Below are positions 1 through 10,118 of a stretch of 64,000 nt of DNA, piece after piece. The stretch's first letter is position 1, and each line of letters opens with the position of its first letter. The position numbers were made by a program, and so were the translations under genes. The stretch is from Marinobacterium rhizophilum (lineage in GTDB: Bacteria > Pseudomonadota > Gammaproteobacteria > Pseudomonadales > Balneatricaceae): positions 1,736,001-1,800,000 of the forward strand of contig NZ_CP073347.1 in assembly GCF_024397915.1 (NCBI RefSeq). The letters run 5' to 3'. The notes under the pieces are model-generated. The model made no database searches and had not been told where the DNA came from. It worked only from the letters and a program-made list of their open reading frames with translations.

Positions 1-104
1 GTCGCGGCCGCTCCCTTAGCCCCGCCGCCCACGCGATGCTGCAACTGTTGCGCCAGACCTTTGCCACCATGCCCCTGCCGGCCCATGTCGACGCGGTTAT
101 CTGA
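1..104 (+). CDS. Probable LysR-type regulator, C-terminal end (partial)
   Basis: The third forward frame is open from the window edge and ends in TGA at 102-104, giving about 33 residues. The tail reads SPAAHAMLQLLRQTF and is followed by a short acidic/hydrophobic end. This resembles the last helix of LysR-type regulators, where an SPAA..LL.LLR motif is common. Only the end is visible, so the family call rests on that one motif and the regulated target is unknown. Confidence 0.4.
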   Translation, partial: RGRSLSPAAHAMLQLLRQTFATMPLPAHVDAVI

Positions 105-171
105 TGTACTCCCCAATCCCGGCCCGCCATAAAAGATAACGGTATAAAGTCTACAGACTCAGCATTCACGC

Positions 172-197
172 AAAAAAATGGCGACCCTGGGGTCGCC
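172..197 (-). terminator. Intrinsic terminator downstream of ppsA
   Basis: Read on the minus strand, a 7-bp GC-rich stem (GGCGACC/GGTCGCC, 4-nt loop) is followed by a run of seven T. It lies about 150 bp past the ppsA stop codon and is oriented to end that transcript. Confidence 0.75.
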
Positions 198-345
198 GAA
201 TCATTGCTGGAGACTGTTTAAGGCTCTGTTACCGGATGCAGCCCACTGTACCCGGCAACAACAGCCATCGAAGGATTAAACCCCGTTTTCATGACAGTAT
301 GCGGCGACTCTGGCAGCCGCCGCAGCCTAGGTCCCTGACCGGTCG

Positions 346-2730
346 CTATGCCTGCACCTCATCTTTCAGGTGATTGGCCAGAAAGAACCAGGTATCCAGT
401 ACCGAGTCCGGGTTGAGGGAGACGCTGTTGATCCCCTGCTCCATCAGCCACTGCGCCAGATCCGGATGGTCGGACGGGCCCTGGCCACAGATACCCACAT
501 ATTTCCCCTGCCGGCGACAGGCGTCGATCGCCATGGACAGCAACCGCTTCACCGCCTCGTTGCGCTCGTCGAACAGGTGGGCAATTACGCCGGAGTCACG
601 GTCCAGCCCCAGGGTCAGCTGGGTCAGGTCATTGGAACCGATGGAAAAGCCGTCGAAGTACTCGAGGAACTGATCGGCCAGCAGGGCGTTGGAGGGAATC
701 TCGCACATCATGATCAGACGCAGGCCATTCTCGCCCCGGCGCAGGCCGTTTTCGGCCAGCAGTTCAACCACCCGGCGCGCCTCGCCCGGGGTACGCACAA
801 AGGGAATCATGATCTCGACGTTGGTCAGGCGCATGGTGTCACGCACGTACTTGAGCGCCCGGCATTCCAGCTCGAAGCAGTCCCGGAACGATTCGGAGAT
901 ATAGCGCGCGGCACCGCGGAACCCCAGCATCGGGTTTTCCTCGCTGGGTTCGAACTCGGCGCCGCCGATCAGGTGACCGTATTCGTTGGACTTGAAATCC
1001 GACATGCGCACGATGACTTTTTTCGGGTAGAAGGCCGCCGCCAGGGTGGAGATACCTTCCACCAGCTTGTCGATGTAGAAGTCCACCGGGCTTGCGTAGC
1101 CGGCAATGCGCCGGCGAATGGTCTGCTGCAGTTCCGGCGTCTGGCTGTCAAAATTCAGCAGCGCCTTGGGGTGCACGCCAATCATGCGGTTGATAATAAA
1201 CTCGAGCCGGGCCAGCCCGACACCGGCGTTGGGCAGTGCCTGAAAATCAAAGGCCCTATCCGGATTACCCACGTTCATCATCACATCAAAGGGCAGCGGC
1301 GGCATGGATACCACGCTGTTGGTCTGATGCTCGAAACTCAGCTGACCTTCGTACACCCAGCCGGTGTCCCCTTCGGCGCAGGACACCGTCACCCGCTGCC
1401 CCTCGCTCAGCAGCTCGGTGGCATCACCGCAACCGACGATGGCGGGTATGCCAAGCTCGCGGGCGATGATGGCGGCATGGCAGGTACGGCCACCACGGTT
1501 GGTGACAATGGCCGCCGCCCGCTTCATGACCGGTTCCCAGTCCGGGTCTGTCATGTCGGTCACCAGCACGTCGCCAGGCTGCACCAGGTGCATCTGGCTC
1601 AGGTCGCTCACCAGGCGCACAGGGCCGGAGCCGATACGGTGGCCGATGGAGCGTCCCTGGGCCAGCACCTTGCCCTTTTCCTGCAGCAGGTAACGCTCGA
1701 TCACATTGGTCTGCGCCCGGCTTTTAACCGTTTCCGGCCGCGCCTGCACGATGTACAGCTGGCCGTCATCACCGTCCTTGGCCCATTCGATATCCATCGG
1801 CCGGCCATAATGGTTCTCGATAATAACGGCGATGCGCGCCAGGCCTTCGACGTCGTCATCGGAAATGGAGAAACGATTGCGTGCGTCCGCCGGCACTTCC
1901 ACGGTTTCCACGGCCTTGCCGGCCCGCCCATCGCTGGTATAGATCATCTTGAGCGCCTTGGAGCCCAGGTTGCGACGCAAGATGGAGGGTACTTTCTGGC
2001 CCAGGGTCGGCTTGAATACATAGAATTCATCGGGGTTAACCGCGCCCTGCACCACCGTTTCACCCAGACCGTAGGCCGAAGTAATAAAGACGGCATGCTG
2101 AAAGCCCGATTCGGTATCCAGGGTGAACATGACGCCGGCGGCGCCGGTCTCGCTGCGCACCATGCGCTGAATGCCGGCGGACAGCGCGACATCGATATGC
2201 TCGTAGCCCTGGTGCACCCGGTAGGAAATGGCCCGGTCGTTGTAGAGCGAAGCGAACACTTCACGAATGGCGTGCTTGACGTTGTCCAGCCCGCGAATAT
2301 TCAAAAAAGTTTCCTGCTGACCGGCAAAGGAGGCATCCGGCAGGTCTTCGGCCGTGGCCGACGAACGCACTGCCACCGACATGTGCGCATTGCCCTCGGT
2401 CATCTCGGCAAAGGCGGACTCAATCGCCTGTTCCAGGTCCGGCTGCAACGGCGCCTGCAGAATCCATTCGCGGATCTTGCGACCGGTGGCCGCGAGCGCC
2501 TGCACGTCGTCGGCATCCAGGGTTTTCAGCGCCGCTTCGATACGCTGCGACAGCCCCTCAAAGGCCAGGAAATCGCGGTACGCCTGCGCCGTGGTGGCAA
2601 AACCCGACGGTACCCTGACACCCGCCGAACTCAGCTGGCTGATCATCTCGCCCAACGATGCATTTTTTCCGCCTACTGTATCGACATCGGCCATGCCAAC
2701 CTGGTCAAGGCGCTGTACATAATGCTGCAA
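346..2730 (-). CDS. ppsA: Phosphoenolpyruvate synthase
   Basis: Makes phosphoenolpyruvate from pyruvate and ATP, giving AMP and phosphate; this is the gluconeogenic entry step in the cytoplasm. The 794-residue length is normal. The order is an N-terminal ATP-grasp pyruvate-binding domain (VGGKNASLGEM near the start), a central swivelling phosphohistidine domain with GGRTCHAAIIARELG (His about 418), and a C-terminal TIM barrel with SIGSNDLTQL. I use the TTG start at 2730 because AGGAG sits 8 nt upstream and the N-terminus MQHYVQRLDQVG matches the family. It is divergent from ppsR, whose product controls it by phosphorylation, and it supports growth on the propionate-derived carbon handled by the neighbouring prp genes. 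Confidence 0.97.
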   Translation of the reverse strand: MQHYVQRLDQVGMADVDTVGGKNASLGEMISQLSSAGVRVPSGFATTAQAYRDFLAFEGLSQRIEAALKTLDADDVQALAATGRKIREWILQAPLQPDLEQAIESAFAEMTEGNAHMSVAVRSSATAEDLPDASFAGQQETFLNIRGLDNVKHAIREVFASLYNDRAISYRVHQGYEHIDVALSAGIQRMVRSETGAAGVMFTLDTESGFQHAVFITSAYGLGETVVQGAVNPDEFYVFKPTLGQKVPSILRRNLGSKALKMIYTSDGRAGKAVETVEVPADARNRFSISDDDVEGLARIAVIIENHYGRPMDIEWAKDGDDGQLYIVQARPETVKSRAQTNVIERYLLQEKGKVLAQGRSIGHRIGSGPVRLVSDLSQMHLVQPGDVLVTDMTDPDWEPVMKRAAAIVTNRGGRTCHAAIIARELGIPAIVGCGDATELLSEGQRVTVSCAEGDTGWVYEGQLSFEHQTNSVVSMPPLPFDVMMNVGNPDRAFDFQALPNAGVGLARLEFIINRMIGVHPKALLNFDSQTPELQQTIRRRIAGYASPVDFYIDKLVEGISTLAAAFYPKKVIVRMSDFKSNEYGHLIGGAEFEPSEENPMLGFRGAARYISESFRDCFELECRALKYVRDTMRLTNVEIMIPFVRTPGEARRVVELLAENGLRRGENGLRLIMMCEIPSNALLADQFLEYFDGFSIGSNDLTQLTLGLDRDSGVIAHLFDERNEAVKRLLSMAIDACRRQGKYVGICGQGPSDHPDLAQWLMEQGINSVSLNPDSVLDTWFFLANHLKDEVQA

Positions 2731-2935
2731 AATGCGTTCTCCTGTTGCCCGTTTTGAGTACCGTCAAACCGCCCGTGAACACGGAACCTGCCGGATAATA
2801 CTGCAGTTTTAACAGAAAATCGCCGCCCTCCGACAGCTAATTTGGCGCGGATAAAATCTGTTATAGTGCCAGCATTCAGCGGTTTTCCGGCCGCCAAACC
2901 CGATCTCAGCGGCTATAGCAGCCTGGACGCACGCC

Positions 2936-3751
2936 ATGAACCGTACCGCTTTTTTTATCTCCGACGGCACCGGCATTACCGCCGAAACCCTGGGCAACAG
3001 CCTGCTGTCCCAGTTCGATGGCATCCGTTTTAACAAGGTGACGCTGCCCTATATCGACACCCTGGAAAAGGCCCAGGCCGTGGCGCAGCAGATCAACGCT
3101 GCGGTGGACGCCGACCAGGTGCGGCCGATCATTCTGGATACCATCGTCAACGAGGAAATCCGCGCCTATATCGCCCAGTGCAACGGCATGATGATCGACG
3201 TCTTCGCCACCTTCCTCAAGCCGCTGGAAAAGGAACTGGGCGTGCATTCCACCTACACGGTGGGCAAGTCCCACGCGATCCAGGAAATGCACCGCTACAA
3301 GGACCGGATCGAGTCGGTCAACTTTGCGATCGACAACGATGACGGTGCCCGTACCCAGCAATACGACCGGGCCGATATTATCCTGGTTGGCGTGTCACGT
3401 TCGGGCAAAACCCCCAGCTGCCTCTACATGGCACTGCAATACGGCATCCGCGCGGCCAACTACCCCTTCACCGACGACGACATGACGCTGCAGGATCTGC
3501 CCGCCTGCCTGCTGCCCCACCGCGACAAACTCTACGGCCTGACCATCGACCCCTTCCAGCTGGCCGCGATCCGCCACGAGCGCCGGCCCAACAGCCGTTA
3601 CGCATCCCTTGATCAGTGCACACTGGAAGTGCGTACCATTGAGCGCCTGTTTCGCCAGCAGCAAATTCCCTGCATCAACACCACCACCTTTTCGGTGGAG
3701 GAAATTGCCACGCGCATCATTTCCGAAGCCCGGCTGGCGCGCCAGCTGTAA
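2936..3751 (+). CDS. ppsR: PEP synthase regulatory protein (kinase/pyrophosphorylase)
   Basis: Bifunctional DUF299 enzyme. It inactivates PEP synthase by ADP-dependent phosphorylation of a threonine near the catalytic histidine, and reactivates it by phosphate-dependent removal. The 271 residues begin MNRTAFFISDGTGITAETLG, the family signature, and contain a P-loop-like GVSRSGKTPS at residues 152-161. The gene is divergent from ppsA with about 205 bp between the starts, the usual arrangement. A large hairpin at 3765-3811 ends the transcript. Confidence 0.96.
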   Translation: MNRTAFFISDGTGITAETLGNSLLSQFDGIRFNKVTLPYIDTLEKAQAVAQQINAAVDADQVRPIILDTIVNEEIRAYIAQCNGMMIDVFATFLKPLEKELGVHSTYTVGKSHAIQEMHRYKDRIESVNFAIDNDDGARTQQYDRADIILVGVSRSGKTPSCLYMALQYGIRAANYPFTDDDMTLQDLPACLLPHRDKLYGLTIDPFQLAAIRHERRPNSRYASLDQCTLEVRTIERLFRQQQIPCINTTTFSVEEIATRIISEARLARQL

Positions 3752-3764
3752 CGCCCGCACGCAA

Positions 3765-3811
3765 AAGGCCCCGCAACCCAGGCAGCAGTACTGCCTGGGT
3801 TGCGGGGCCTT
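3765..3811. terminator. Bidirectional terminator between ppsR and prpF
   Basis: A near-perfect stem of about 20 bp, with arms starting AAGGCCCCGCAACCCAGGCA and a short central loop, lies between the convergent ppsR and prpF genes. A-rich and T-rich flanks on the two sides allow it to work in both directions. Confidence 0.8.
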
Positions 3812-3843
3812 CGTTCAGGGCTCAGCACGCCCGACCCGCGCCA

Positions 3844-5034
3844 TCAGAAGGCATCGCCCGGCACGCGCACCCAGCCTTCCATCAGCACCCGGGCGCTGCG
3901 GCTCATGACCGCCTTTTGCACCACCCAGTCACCGCCAACCTGGCTGGCCTTCGCACCGACACGCAAAGTGCCGGAAGGGTGGCCAAAGCGCACCGCATCG
4001 AGCTCACCGCCACCGGCGGCCAGGTTCACCAGGGTGCCCGGTATCGCCGCCGCCGTGCCGATGGCCACCGCCGCGGTGCCCATCATGGCATGGTGCAGCT
4101 TGCCCATGGACAGCGCCCGCACCAGCAGATCCACATCATCGCTCTTGACCTGCTTGCCACTGGAAGACACATAGGCCGCAGGCCCCGCGACAAACGCCAC
4201 CTTGGGGGTATGCTGGCGCGTAGCGGCTTCCTCCAGCGTGGAAATCAGCCCCATGCGCAGTGCGCCCTGGGCGCGCAGGGTTTCAAGCCGGGCCAGCGCC
4301 CGTTCGTCACCGTTGATCGCCTCCTGCAGCTCGGTCCCGCTGTACCCCAGGTCCGCCGCATTGACAAAGATCGTCGGAATGCCGGCATTGATCAGTGTCG
4401 CCCTGATCATCCCGCCTTCGACGACCTCAACCGGCACTTCCAGCTCATCCACCAGGTTGCCGGTCGGGAACATCGCCCCTTCGCCGTCAGCCGGGTCCAT
4501 GAACTCGACCTGCACTTCGGCCGCCGGGAAAGTCACACCGTCGAGCTCAAAATCACCGGTTTCCTGCACCGCGCCATCGGTAATGGGCACATGGGCGATG
4601 ATGGTCTTGCGGATATTGGCCTGCCAGATACGCACCACCGCCACGCCGTTGTGCGGAATACGGCTGGCATCCACCAGGCCGCTGCTGATGGCGAAAGAAC
4701 CCACCGCCGCGGTAAGGTTGCCGCAGTTGCCGCTCCAGTCCACAAACGGCTTGTCGATGGATACCTGACCGAACAGATAGTCGACATCGTGCTCAGGCTG
4801 GGTACTTCTGGACAGGATCACGGTCTTGCTGGTGCTGGACGTGGCGCCCCCCATGCCGTCGGTCTGTTTGCCGTAGGGGTCTGGGCTGCCGATCACCCGC
4901 AGCAACAGCGCATCACGCGCCTTGCCGGGCACCTGGGCGACGTCCGGCAGATCCTCCAGATTGAAAAACACGCCCTTGCTGGTGCCGCCACGCATATAGG
5001 TGGCGGCAATCTTTATCTGAGGTACATGAGCCAT
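3844..5034 (-). CDS. prpF: 2-methylaconitate cis-trans isomerase PrpF
   Basis: PrpF isomerises the trans-2-methylaconitate made by AcnD to the cis form, so that an aconitase can hydrate it to 2-methylisocitrate in the methylcitrate cycle. The 396 residues begin MAHVPQIKIAATYMRGGTSKGVFF, matching the family, with the conserved MRGGTSKG loop and MGGATSSTSK further in. AAGGA lies 8 nt before the ATG. It is the last gene of the prpB-prpC-acnD-prpF operon. No prpD is present, as expected because AcnD plus PrpF replaces PrpD. Confidence 0.95.
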   Translation of the reverse strand: MAHVPQIKIAATYMRGGTSKGVFFNLEDLPDVAQVPGKARDALLLRVIGSPDPYGKQTDGMGGATSSTSKTVILSRSTQPEHDVDYLFGQVSIDKPFVDWSGNCGNLTAAVGSFAISSGLVDASRIPHNGVAVVRIWQANIRKTIIAHVPITDGAVQETGDFELDGVTFPAAEVQVEFMDPADGEGAMFPTGNLVDELEVPVEVVEGGMIRATLINAGIPTIFVNAADLGYSGTELQEAINGDERALARLETLRAQGALRMGLISTLEEAATRQHTPKVAFVAGPAAYVSSSGKQVKSDDVDLLVRALSMGKLHHAMMGTAAVAIGTAAAIPGTLVNLAAGGGELDAVRFGHPSGTLRVGAKASQVGGDWVVQKAVMSRSARVLMEGWVRVPGDAF

Positions 5035-5130
5035 GGCAGCTGTTCCTTTAAAAACCCGCAGAGAAAAAGGTTCTGACAGGCCCGCAAGGCACGCAACCGT
5101 GCCCCGCAGGCCATCACCGACAGGTGAAGA

Positions 5131-7725
5131 TCAGGCGCTGACGCTGGACTCGAGGAAGTCCTGTGCAAAGCGCTGCAGCACGCCGCCAGCGGCATAGATC
5201 GAAACCTCCTCGGCGGTATCCAGGCGACAGCGCACCGGCACCTCGACCTGCTCACCGTTGCGACGGTTGATCACCAGGGTCAGCTCGGCACGGGGCGTCG
5301 GCTCGCCGATAACATCATAGGTCTCGGTGCCATCGATGCCGTAGGTATGCCGGTTTTCGCCGGACATGAACTCCAGCGGCAGCACGCCCATGCCCACCAG
5401 GTTGGTGCGGTGAATGCGCTCGAAACCTTCCGCGACGATGACCTCGACGCCCGCAAGGCGTACGCCCTTGGCCGCCCAGTCACGGGAGGACCCCTGACCA
5501 TAGTCGGCACCGGCCACGATGATCAGCGGCTGCTTGCGCTCCATGTAGGTTTCGATCGCCTCCCACATGCGGGTCACCGTGCCCTCGGGCTCGATACGGG
5601 CAAGGGAGCCCTGCTTGACCTTGCCGTTTTCCTGCACCATTTCGTTGAACAGCTTGGGGTTGGCAAAGGTCGCGCGCTGCGCCGTCAGGTGGTCACCCCG
5701 GTGGGTGGCGTAGGAATTGAAATCCACCTCCGGCAGGCCCATCTTGTGCAGGTAGGCACCGGCGGCACTGTCCAGCAAAATGGCATTGGAGGGCGACAGG
5801 TGGTCGGTGGTGATGTTGTCACCCAGTACCGCCAGCGGGCGCATGCCCGTCATGGTACGTTCACCCGCCAAAGCACCTTCCCAGTACGGCGGACGGCGGA
5901 TATAGGTGCTCTGCGCACGCCAGTCGTACAGCGGTGTCACCTGCTCGCCGTTGTCGTCTTCCACGGCGAACATCGGGATGTACACCTGGCGGAACTGCTC
6001 GGGTTTCACGCTTTGACGCACGATGGCATCGATTTCTTCATCGCTGGGCCACAGGTCTTTCAGCGTGACCGGCTGGCCATTCTTGTCGGTGCCCAGCACA
6101 TCCTTTTCAATATCGAAACGAATCGTGCCGGCAATGGCATAGGCGACGACCAGTGGCGGTGAGGCCAGGAACGCCTGCTTGGCGTAGGGGTGGATGCGGC
6201 CATCGAAGTTGCGGTTGCCCGACAGCACTGCCGTGGCATAGAGATCACGGTCGATCACTTCCTGCTGAATTTTGGGGTCCAGCGCGCCGCTCATGCCGTT
6301 ACAGGTGGTGCAGGCAAAGCCGACGATGCCAAAGCCCAGCTGTTCGAGTTCCGGCAGCAGGCCGGCATCTTCGAGATACAGCTGCACGGCCTTGGAACCC
6401 GGCGCCAGCGAGGTTTTGACCCAGGGCTTGCGCACCAGGCCGCGGGCATTGGCGTTACGCGCCAGCAAGCCTGCCGCGATCACGTTGCGCGGGTTGCTGG
6501 TATTGGTGCAGCTGGTGATGGCCGCAATAATGACCGCACCATCCGGCATCAGGCCAGGTTCGTTTTCCACCGTGCCGGCAATGCCGTGCTCGGCCAGCTC
6601 AGCGGTGGACACCCGCTTGTGGGGATTCGAGGGACCGGCGATATTGCGACCGACGCTGGACAGATCGAACTTCAGTACGCGTTCGTACTCGGCGTTTTTC
6701 AGGCTGTCGGCCCACAGGCCCGTGGTTTTGGCGTAATTTTCCACCAGCGCAACCTGGTCATCATCGCGGCCGGTAATGCGCAGGTAGTCGATGGTCTGGT
6801 CATCGATGTAGAACATCGCCGCCGAGGCACCGAATTCCGGCGTCATGTTGGAGATGGTAGCGCGGTCCCCCAGGGTCAGAGCCGCGACACCTTCACCGAA
6901 GAATTCGAGGTAAGACGACACCACTTTCTGGGCACGCAGGAATTCGGTCACGGCCAGCACGATATCGGTGGCGGTAATGCCGGGCTGACGGGTGCCGGTC
7001 AGCTCCACACCGATAATATCCGGCAGGCGCATCCAGGAGGCACGCCCCAGCATCACGCTTTCGGCTTCCAGGCCGCCAACACCGATGGCGATAACGCCCA
7101 GGGCATCCACGTGGGGCGTGTGGCTGTCCGTCCCCACCAGGGTATCCGGGAAGGCCACACCGTCGCGGGCCTGGACGACGGGCGACATTTTCTCGAGGTT
7201 GATCTGGTGCATGATGCCGTTACCCGGCGGAATCACGTCGACGTTCTTGAACGCCTTCTTGGTCCAGTTGATAAAGTGGAAGCGGTCTTCGTTGCGGCGG
7301 TCTTCGATGCTGCGGTTCTTGTCAAAGGCATCCTTTTCAAAGCCACCGTGCTCAACCGCCAGGGAATGGTCGACAATCAGCTGCGTCGGCACGACCGGGT
7401 TGACCTTGGACGGATCGCCACCCTGTTCGGCAATGGCATCGCGCAGGCCCGCCAGGTCCACCAGCGCGGTCTGGCCCAGGATGTCATGACAGACAACACG
7501 GGCGGGATACCAGGGGAAATCGAGATCACGCTTGCGCTCGATAAACTGTTTCAGCGACTCGGTCAGGGTGGCAGGATCGCACCGACGCACCAGGTTCTCG
7601 GCCAGCACGCGGGAGGTGTAGGGAAGCTTGTCGTAGGCGCCGGGCTGGATCGCATCGACGGCCGCACGGGTGTCGAAATAATCCAGCGCAGTGCCGGACA
7701 GGGATTTGCGGTATTGGGTATTCAT
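5131..7725 (-). CDS. acnD: Fe/S-dependent 2-methylcitrate dehydratase AcnD
   Basis: Aconitase-superfamily enzyme that dehydrates 2-methylcitrate to 2-methylaconitate. The 864-residue protein carries the 4Fe-4S cysteine motifs SCTNTSNPRN and FACTTCNGMSG, followed by the swivel domain (GADYGQGSSRDWAAKG). I start it at MNTQYRKSLSGT because the ten codons further upstream do not look like family sequence. It sits between prpC and prpF. It belongs to the AcnD branch rather than AcnA, judged by that context; a general aconitase elsewhere in the genome would complete the cycle. Confidence 0.94.
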   Translation of the reverse strand: MNTQYRKSLSGTALDYFDTRAAVDAIQPGAYDKLPYTSRVLAENLVRRCDPATLTESLKQFIERKRDLDFPWYPARVVCHDILGQTALVDLAGLRDAIAEQGGDPSKVNPVVPTQLIVDHSLAVEHGGFEKDAFDKNRSIEDRRNEDRFHFINWTKKAFKNVDVIPPGNGIMHQINLEKMSPVVQARDGVAFPDTLVGTDSHTPHVDALGVIAIGVGGLEAESVMLGRASWMRLPDIIGVELTGTRQPGITATDIVLAVTEFLRAQKVVSSYLEFFGEGVAALTLGDRATISNMTPEFGASAAMFYIDDQTIDYLRITGRDDDQVALVENYAKTTGLWADSLKNAEYERVLKFDLSSVGRNIAGPSNPHKRVSTAELAEHGIAGTVENEPGLMPDGAVIIAAITSCTNTSNPRNVIAAGLLARNANARGLVRKPWVKTSLAPGSKAVQLYLEDAGLLPELEQLGFGIVGFACTTCNGMSGALDPKIQQEVIDRDLYATAVLSGNRNFDGRIHPYAKQAFLASPPLVVAYAIAGTIRFDIEKDVLGTDKNGQPVTLKDLWPSDEEIDAIVRQSVKPEQFRQVYIPMFAVEDDNGEQVTPLYDWRAQSTYIRRPPYWEGALAGERTMTGMRPLAVLGDNITTDHLSPSNAILLDSAAGAYLHKMGLPEVDFNSYATHRGDHLTAQRATFANPKLFNEMVQENGKVKQGSLARIEPEGTVTRMWEAIETYMERKQPLIIVAGADYGQGSSRDWAAKGVRLAGVEVIVAEGFERIHRTNLVGMGVLPLEFMSGENRHTYGIDGTETYDVIGEPTPRAELTLVINRRNGEQVEVPVRCRLDTAEEVSIYAAGGVLQRFAQDFLESSVSA

Positions 7726-7905
7726 GGCGCCGGGACTCCATCGAGTGACGGTCAACCAGGTGCGGCCGGATCAACCCTCGGGTATTTCGCCGGCGGCGGC
7801 CTGTCTGACCAGATTAGTGAGAGGACGCTCGCAATGCGAGCGCCCCGGGAGCCTGTCTGGCTTTTCCACAGTAGATCAGTGTTAAGTTCGACAGGCTCCT
7901 GCGGT

Positions 7906-9039
7906 TCAGGCGCGATCTTCGATCGCAATCCAGTCCGCGTGATCGGGGCCGGTATAGTCGGCGCTCGGGCGGATAATGCGGTTGTTGGCACGCTGTTCAA
8001 TGATATGGGCCGTCCAGCCGCTGACGCGCGAACACACGAAGATCGGCGTGAACAGCTTGGTGGGAATCCCCATGAAGTGATAGGCCGAGGCATGGAAGAA
8101 GTCGGCATTGCAGAACAGCTTCTTCTCGCGCCACATGACCGCTTCGCAGCGCTCGGACACCGGGTAAAGCACAGTATCGCCCACTTCTTCAGCCAGCAAT
8201 TTGGACCATTTCTTGATCAGCGCATTGCGCGGGTCGGACTCGCGATAGATCGCATGGCCGAAGCCCATGATCTTTTCCTTGCGCGCCAGCTTGCCCATAA
8301 TTTCGCGCTCGGCCTCATCCGCCGAGGTCCAGTTCTCGATCATTTCCATGGCCGCTTCGTTGGCGCCGCCATGCAACGGGCCGCGCAGCGTGCCGATGGC
8401 CGCCGTCACGCTGGAATGAATATCGGACAGCGTGGAGGCGCAGACGCGGGCGGCAAAGGTCGAGGCGTTGAATTCATGCTCGGCGTACAGGATCAGCGAC
8501 ACGTTCATCACCCGCTCATGCAGCTCGTTCGGCTTCTCGCCGCGCAGCAAGGTCAGGAAATGGCCACCAATGGAGTCCACCTCCGGCGCCGCGGTGTCGA
8601 TACGCACGCCGTCGTGGCTGTAACGGTACCAGTAGCAGATGATCGACGGGAAACTGCCCAGCATGCGGTCGATATGATCGTGCTGATCGGCAAAGTCCAG
8701 CTCGGTTTCCAGGTTGCCCAGCATCGAGCAGCCGGTGCGCATGACATCCATCGGATGGGCATCAGCGGGAATCTGCTCCAGCACGGTTTTCAGCGCCTGG
8801 GGCAGGTCACGAAAGCTTTTGAGCCGCGCGATATAGGCATCCAGCTCGGCCCGGTTGGGCAGCTTGCCGTACAGCAGCAGGTAGGCCACTTCCTCGAACT
8901 GCGCCTTGTCGGCAAGCTCGCTGATATCGTAGCCACGGTACGTCAGGCCTGCACCGGACTGACCCACGGTGCACAGCGCGGTTGCACCGGCGGACTGACC
9001 ACGAAGACCGGCGCCGCTCAGTTGTTTTGCTTCAGCCAT
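7906..9039 (-). CDS. prpC: 2-methylcitrate synthase
   Basis: Condenses propionyl-CoA with oxaloacetate to 2-methylcitrate, the entry reaction of the methylcitrate cycle. The start MAEAKQLSGAGLRGQSAG has GGAG just upstream and gives 377 residues, normal for PrpC and shorter than citrate synthase GltA. Conserved histidines are seen in YAEHEFNAS (about 188), PLHGGAN (about 223) and MGFGHAIY (about 262). It follows prpB and precedes acnD on the same strand. Confidence 0.95.
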   Translation of the reverse strand: MAEAKQLSGAGLRGQSAGATALCTVGQSGAGLTYRGYDISELADKAQFEEVAYLLLYGKLPNRAELDAYIARLKSFRDLPQALKTVLEQIPADAHPMDVMRTGCSMLGNLETELDFADQHDHIDRMLGSFPSIICYWYRYSHDGVRIDTAAPEVDSIGGHFLTLLRGEKPNELHERVMNVSLILYAEHEFNASTFAARVCASTLSDIHSSVTAAIGTLRGPLHGGANEAAMEMIENWTSADEAEREIMGKLARKEKIMGFGHAIYRESDPRNALIKKWSKLLAEEVGDTVLYPVSERCEAVMWREKKLFCNADFFHASAYHFMGIPTKLFTPIFVCSRVSGWTAHIIEQRANNRIIRPSADYTGPDHADWIAIEDRA

Positions 9040-9141
9040 CCTGTCTCTCCTTATTATTGGGGTAGAAAGTGTTGCCCTACCCGGATACACGAATCGATTA
9101 GCGTACCTGCGGGGGACCCCAGGCCCCCTCGCCTGCCACGG

Positions 9142-10035
9142 CTACTTGTTTTTGCCTTCGGCAAAGAGCGCATCGAGTTTCTGCTCGAAGTCGTGATAGT
9201 TCAGAAAATCGTACAGTTCCATGCGGGTCTGCATGCTGTCGACCACCGCGCGCTGATCACCGTCGTGCAGCAGATGTTCGAACACGTTCAGTGCCGCCTT
9301 GTTGGCCGCACGGAACGCGGACAGCGGGTAGAGCACCATGCTGGCACCGTTGTCCGCCAACTCCTGCTTGTTGAACAGCGGCGTGGCGCCAAATTCGGTG
9401 ATGTTGGCCAGCAGGTGGGCGCCATTGATGCCATCGGCGAAGGCACGGTAGTCTTCCAGCGTGTGCACGGCTTCGGCGAAGATGCCATCGGCACCGGCTT
9501 CCAGGCAGGCCTGGGCACGTTCAACCGCCGCGTTCAGACCGTCCTGCTGGAAGGCATCGGTACGGGCGATAAGGAAAAAGTCGTCGTCGGTACGGGCATC
9601 CACCGCCGCCTTGACGCGATCCACCATTTCTTCCAGCGAGACGATTTCCTTGTTGGGGCGATGGCCACAGCGCTTTTGCGCCACCTGGTCTTCGATATGT
9701 ACCGCAGCGGCGCCCCCCTTGATCATTTCCCGTACCGTGCGGGCAATATTGAAAGCGCCGCCCCAGCCGGTATCGATATCCACCAGCAGCGGGGTGTCCA
9801 CCGCGTTGGTAATGCGACGCACATCCTCCAGCACATCATTCATCGAGGTCATGCCAAGATCCGGCAGGCCGTAGGACGCGTTGGCCACCCCGCCACCGGA
9901 CAGATAGATCGCCTGATGCCCGACCCGGGTCGCCATCATGGCGTGATAGGCATTGATGGTACCGACGATCTGCAGCGGCTTGTTTTCAGCCAGCGCCTTG
10001 CGAAAGCGTCCGCCCGCGGTAAGTGTGTCAGCCAT
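9142..10035 (-). CDS. prpB: 2-methylisocitrate lyase
   Basis: Cleaves 2-methylisocitrate to pyruvate and succinate, the final step of propionate oxidation. The 297 residues form a phosphoenolpyruvate-mutase/isocitrate-lyase TIM barrel, with the metal-binding LLVDIDTGWGG (Asp 86, 88) and the signature KRCGHRPNK at 121-129. GGGAG precedes the ATG. It is the first catabolic gene after the GntR regulator. The pyruvate produced could feed PpsA encoded nearby. Confidence 0.96.
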   Translation of the reverse strand: MADTLTAGGRFRKALAENKPLQIVGTINAYHAMMATRVGHQAIYLSGGGVANASYGLPDLGMTSMNDVLEDVRRITNAVDTPLLVDIDTGWGGAFNIARTVREMIKGGAAAVHIEDQVAQKRCGHRPNKEIVSLEEMVDRVKAAVDARTDDDFFLIARTDAFQQDGLNAAVERAQACLEAGADGIFAEAVHTLEDYRAFADGINGAHLLANITEFGATPLFNKQELADNGASMVLYPLSAFRAANKAALNVFEHLLHDGDQRAVVDSMQTRMELYDFLNYHDFEQKLDALFAEGKNK

Positions 10036-10118
10036 GTTTTTCTCCCAGATTCGGATTCAAGTTATCCAGTTTGTCTTTGATGTCGAGGCAACCTGACGCC
10101 CTGAGCTACAAGCTGCCG

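Noticed and set aside
370..2757. A 795-codon open frame antisense to ppsA
   Set aside because: It is the shadow of a GC-rich codon-biased gene; the Arg/His/Gln-rich product has no family features, and ppsA is clear on the other strand.
6190..10080. A 1296-codon forward frame crossing acnD, prpC and prpB
   Set aside because: It runs antisense to three certain genes and their gaps, and its product is low-complexity His/Gly/Arg-rich sequence.
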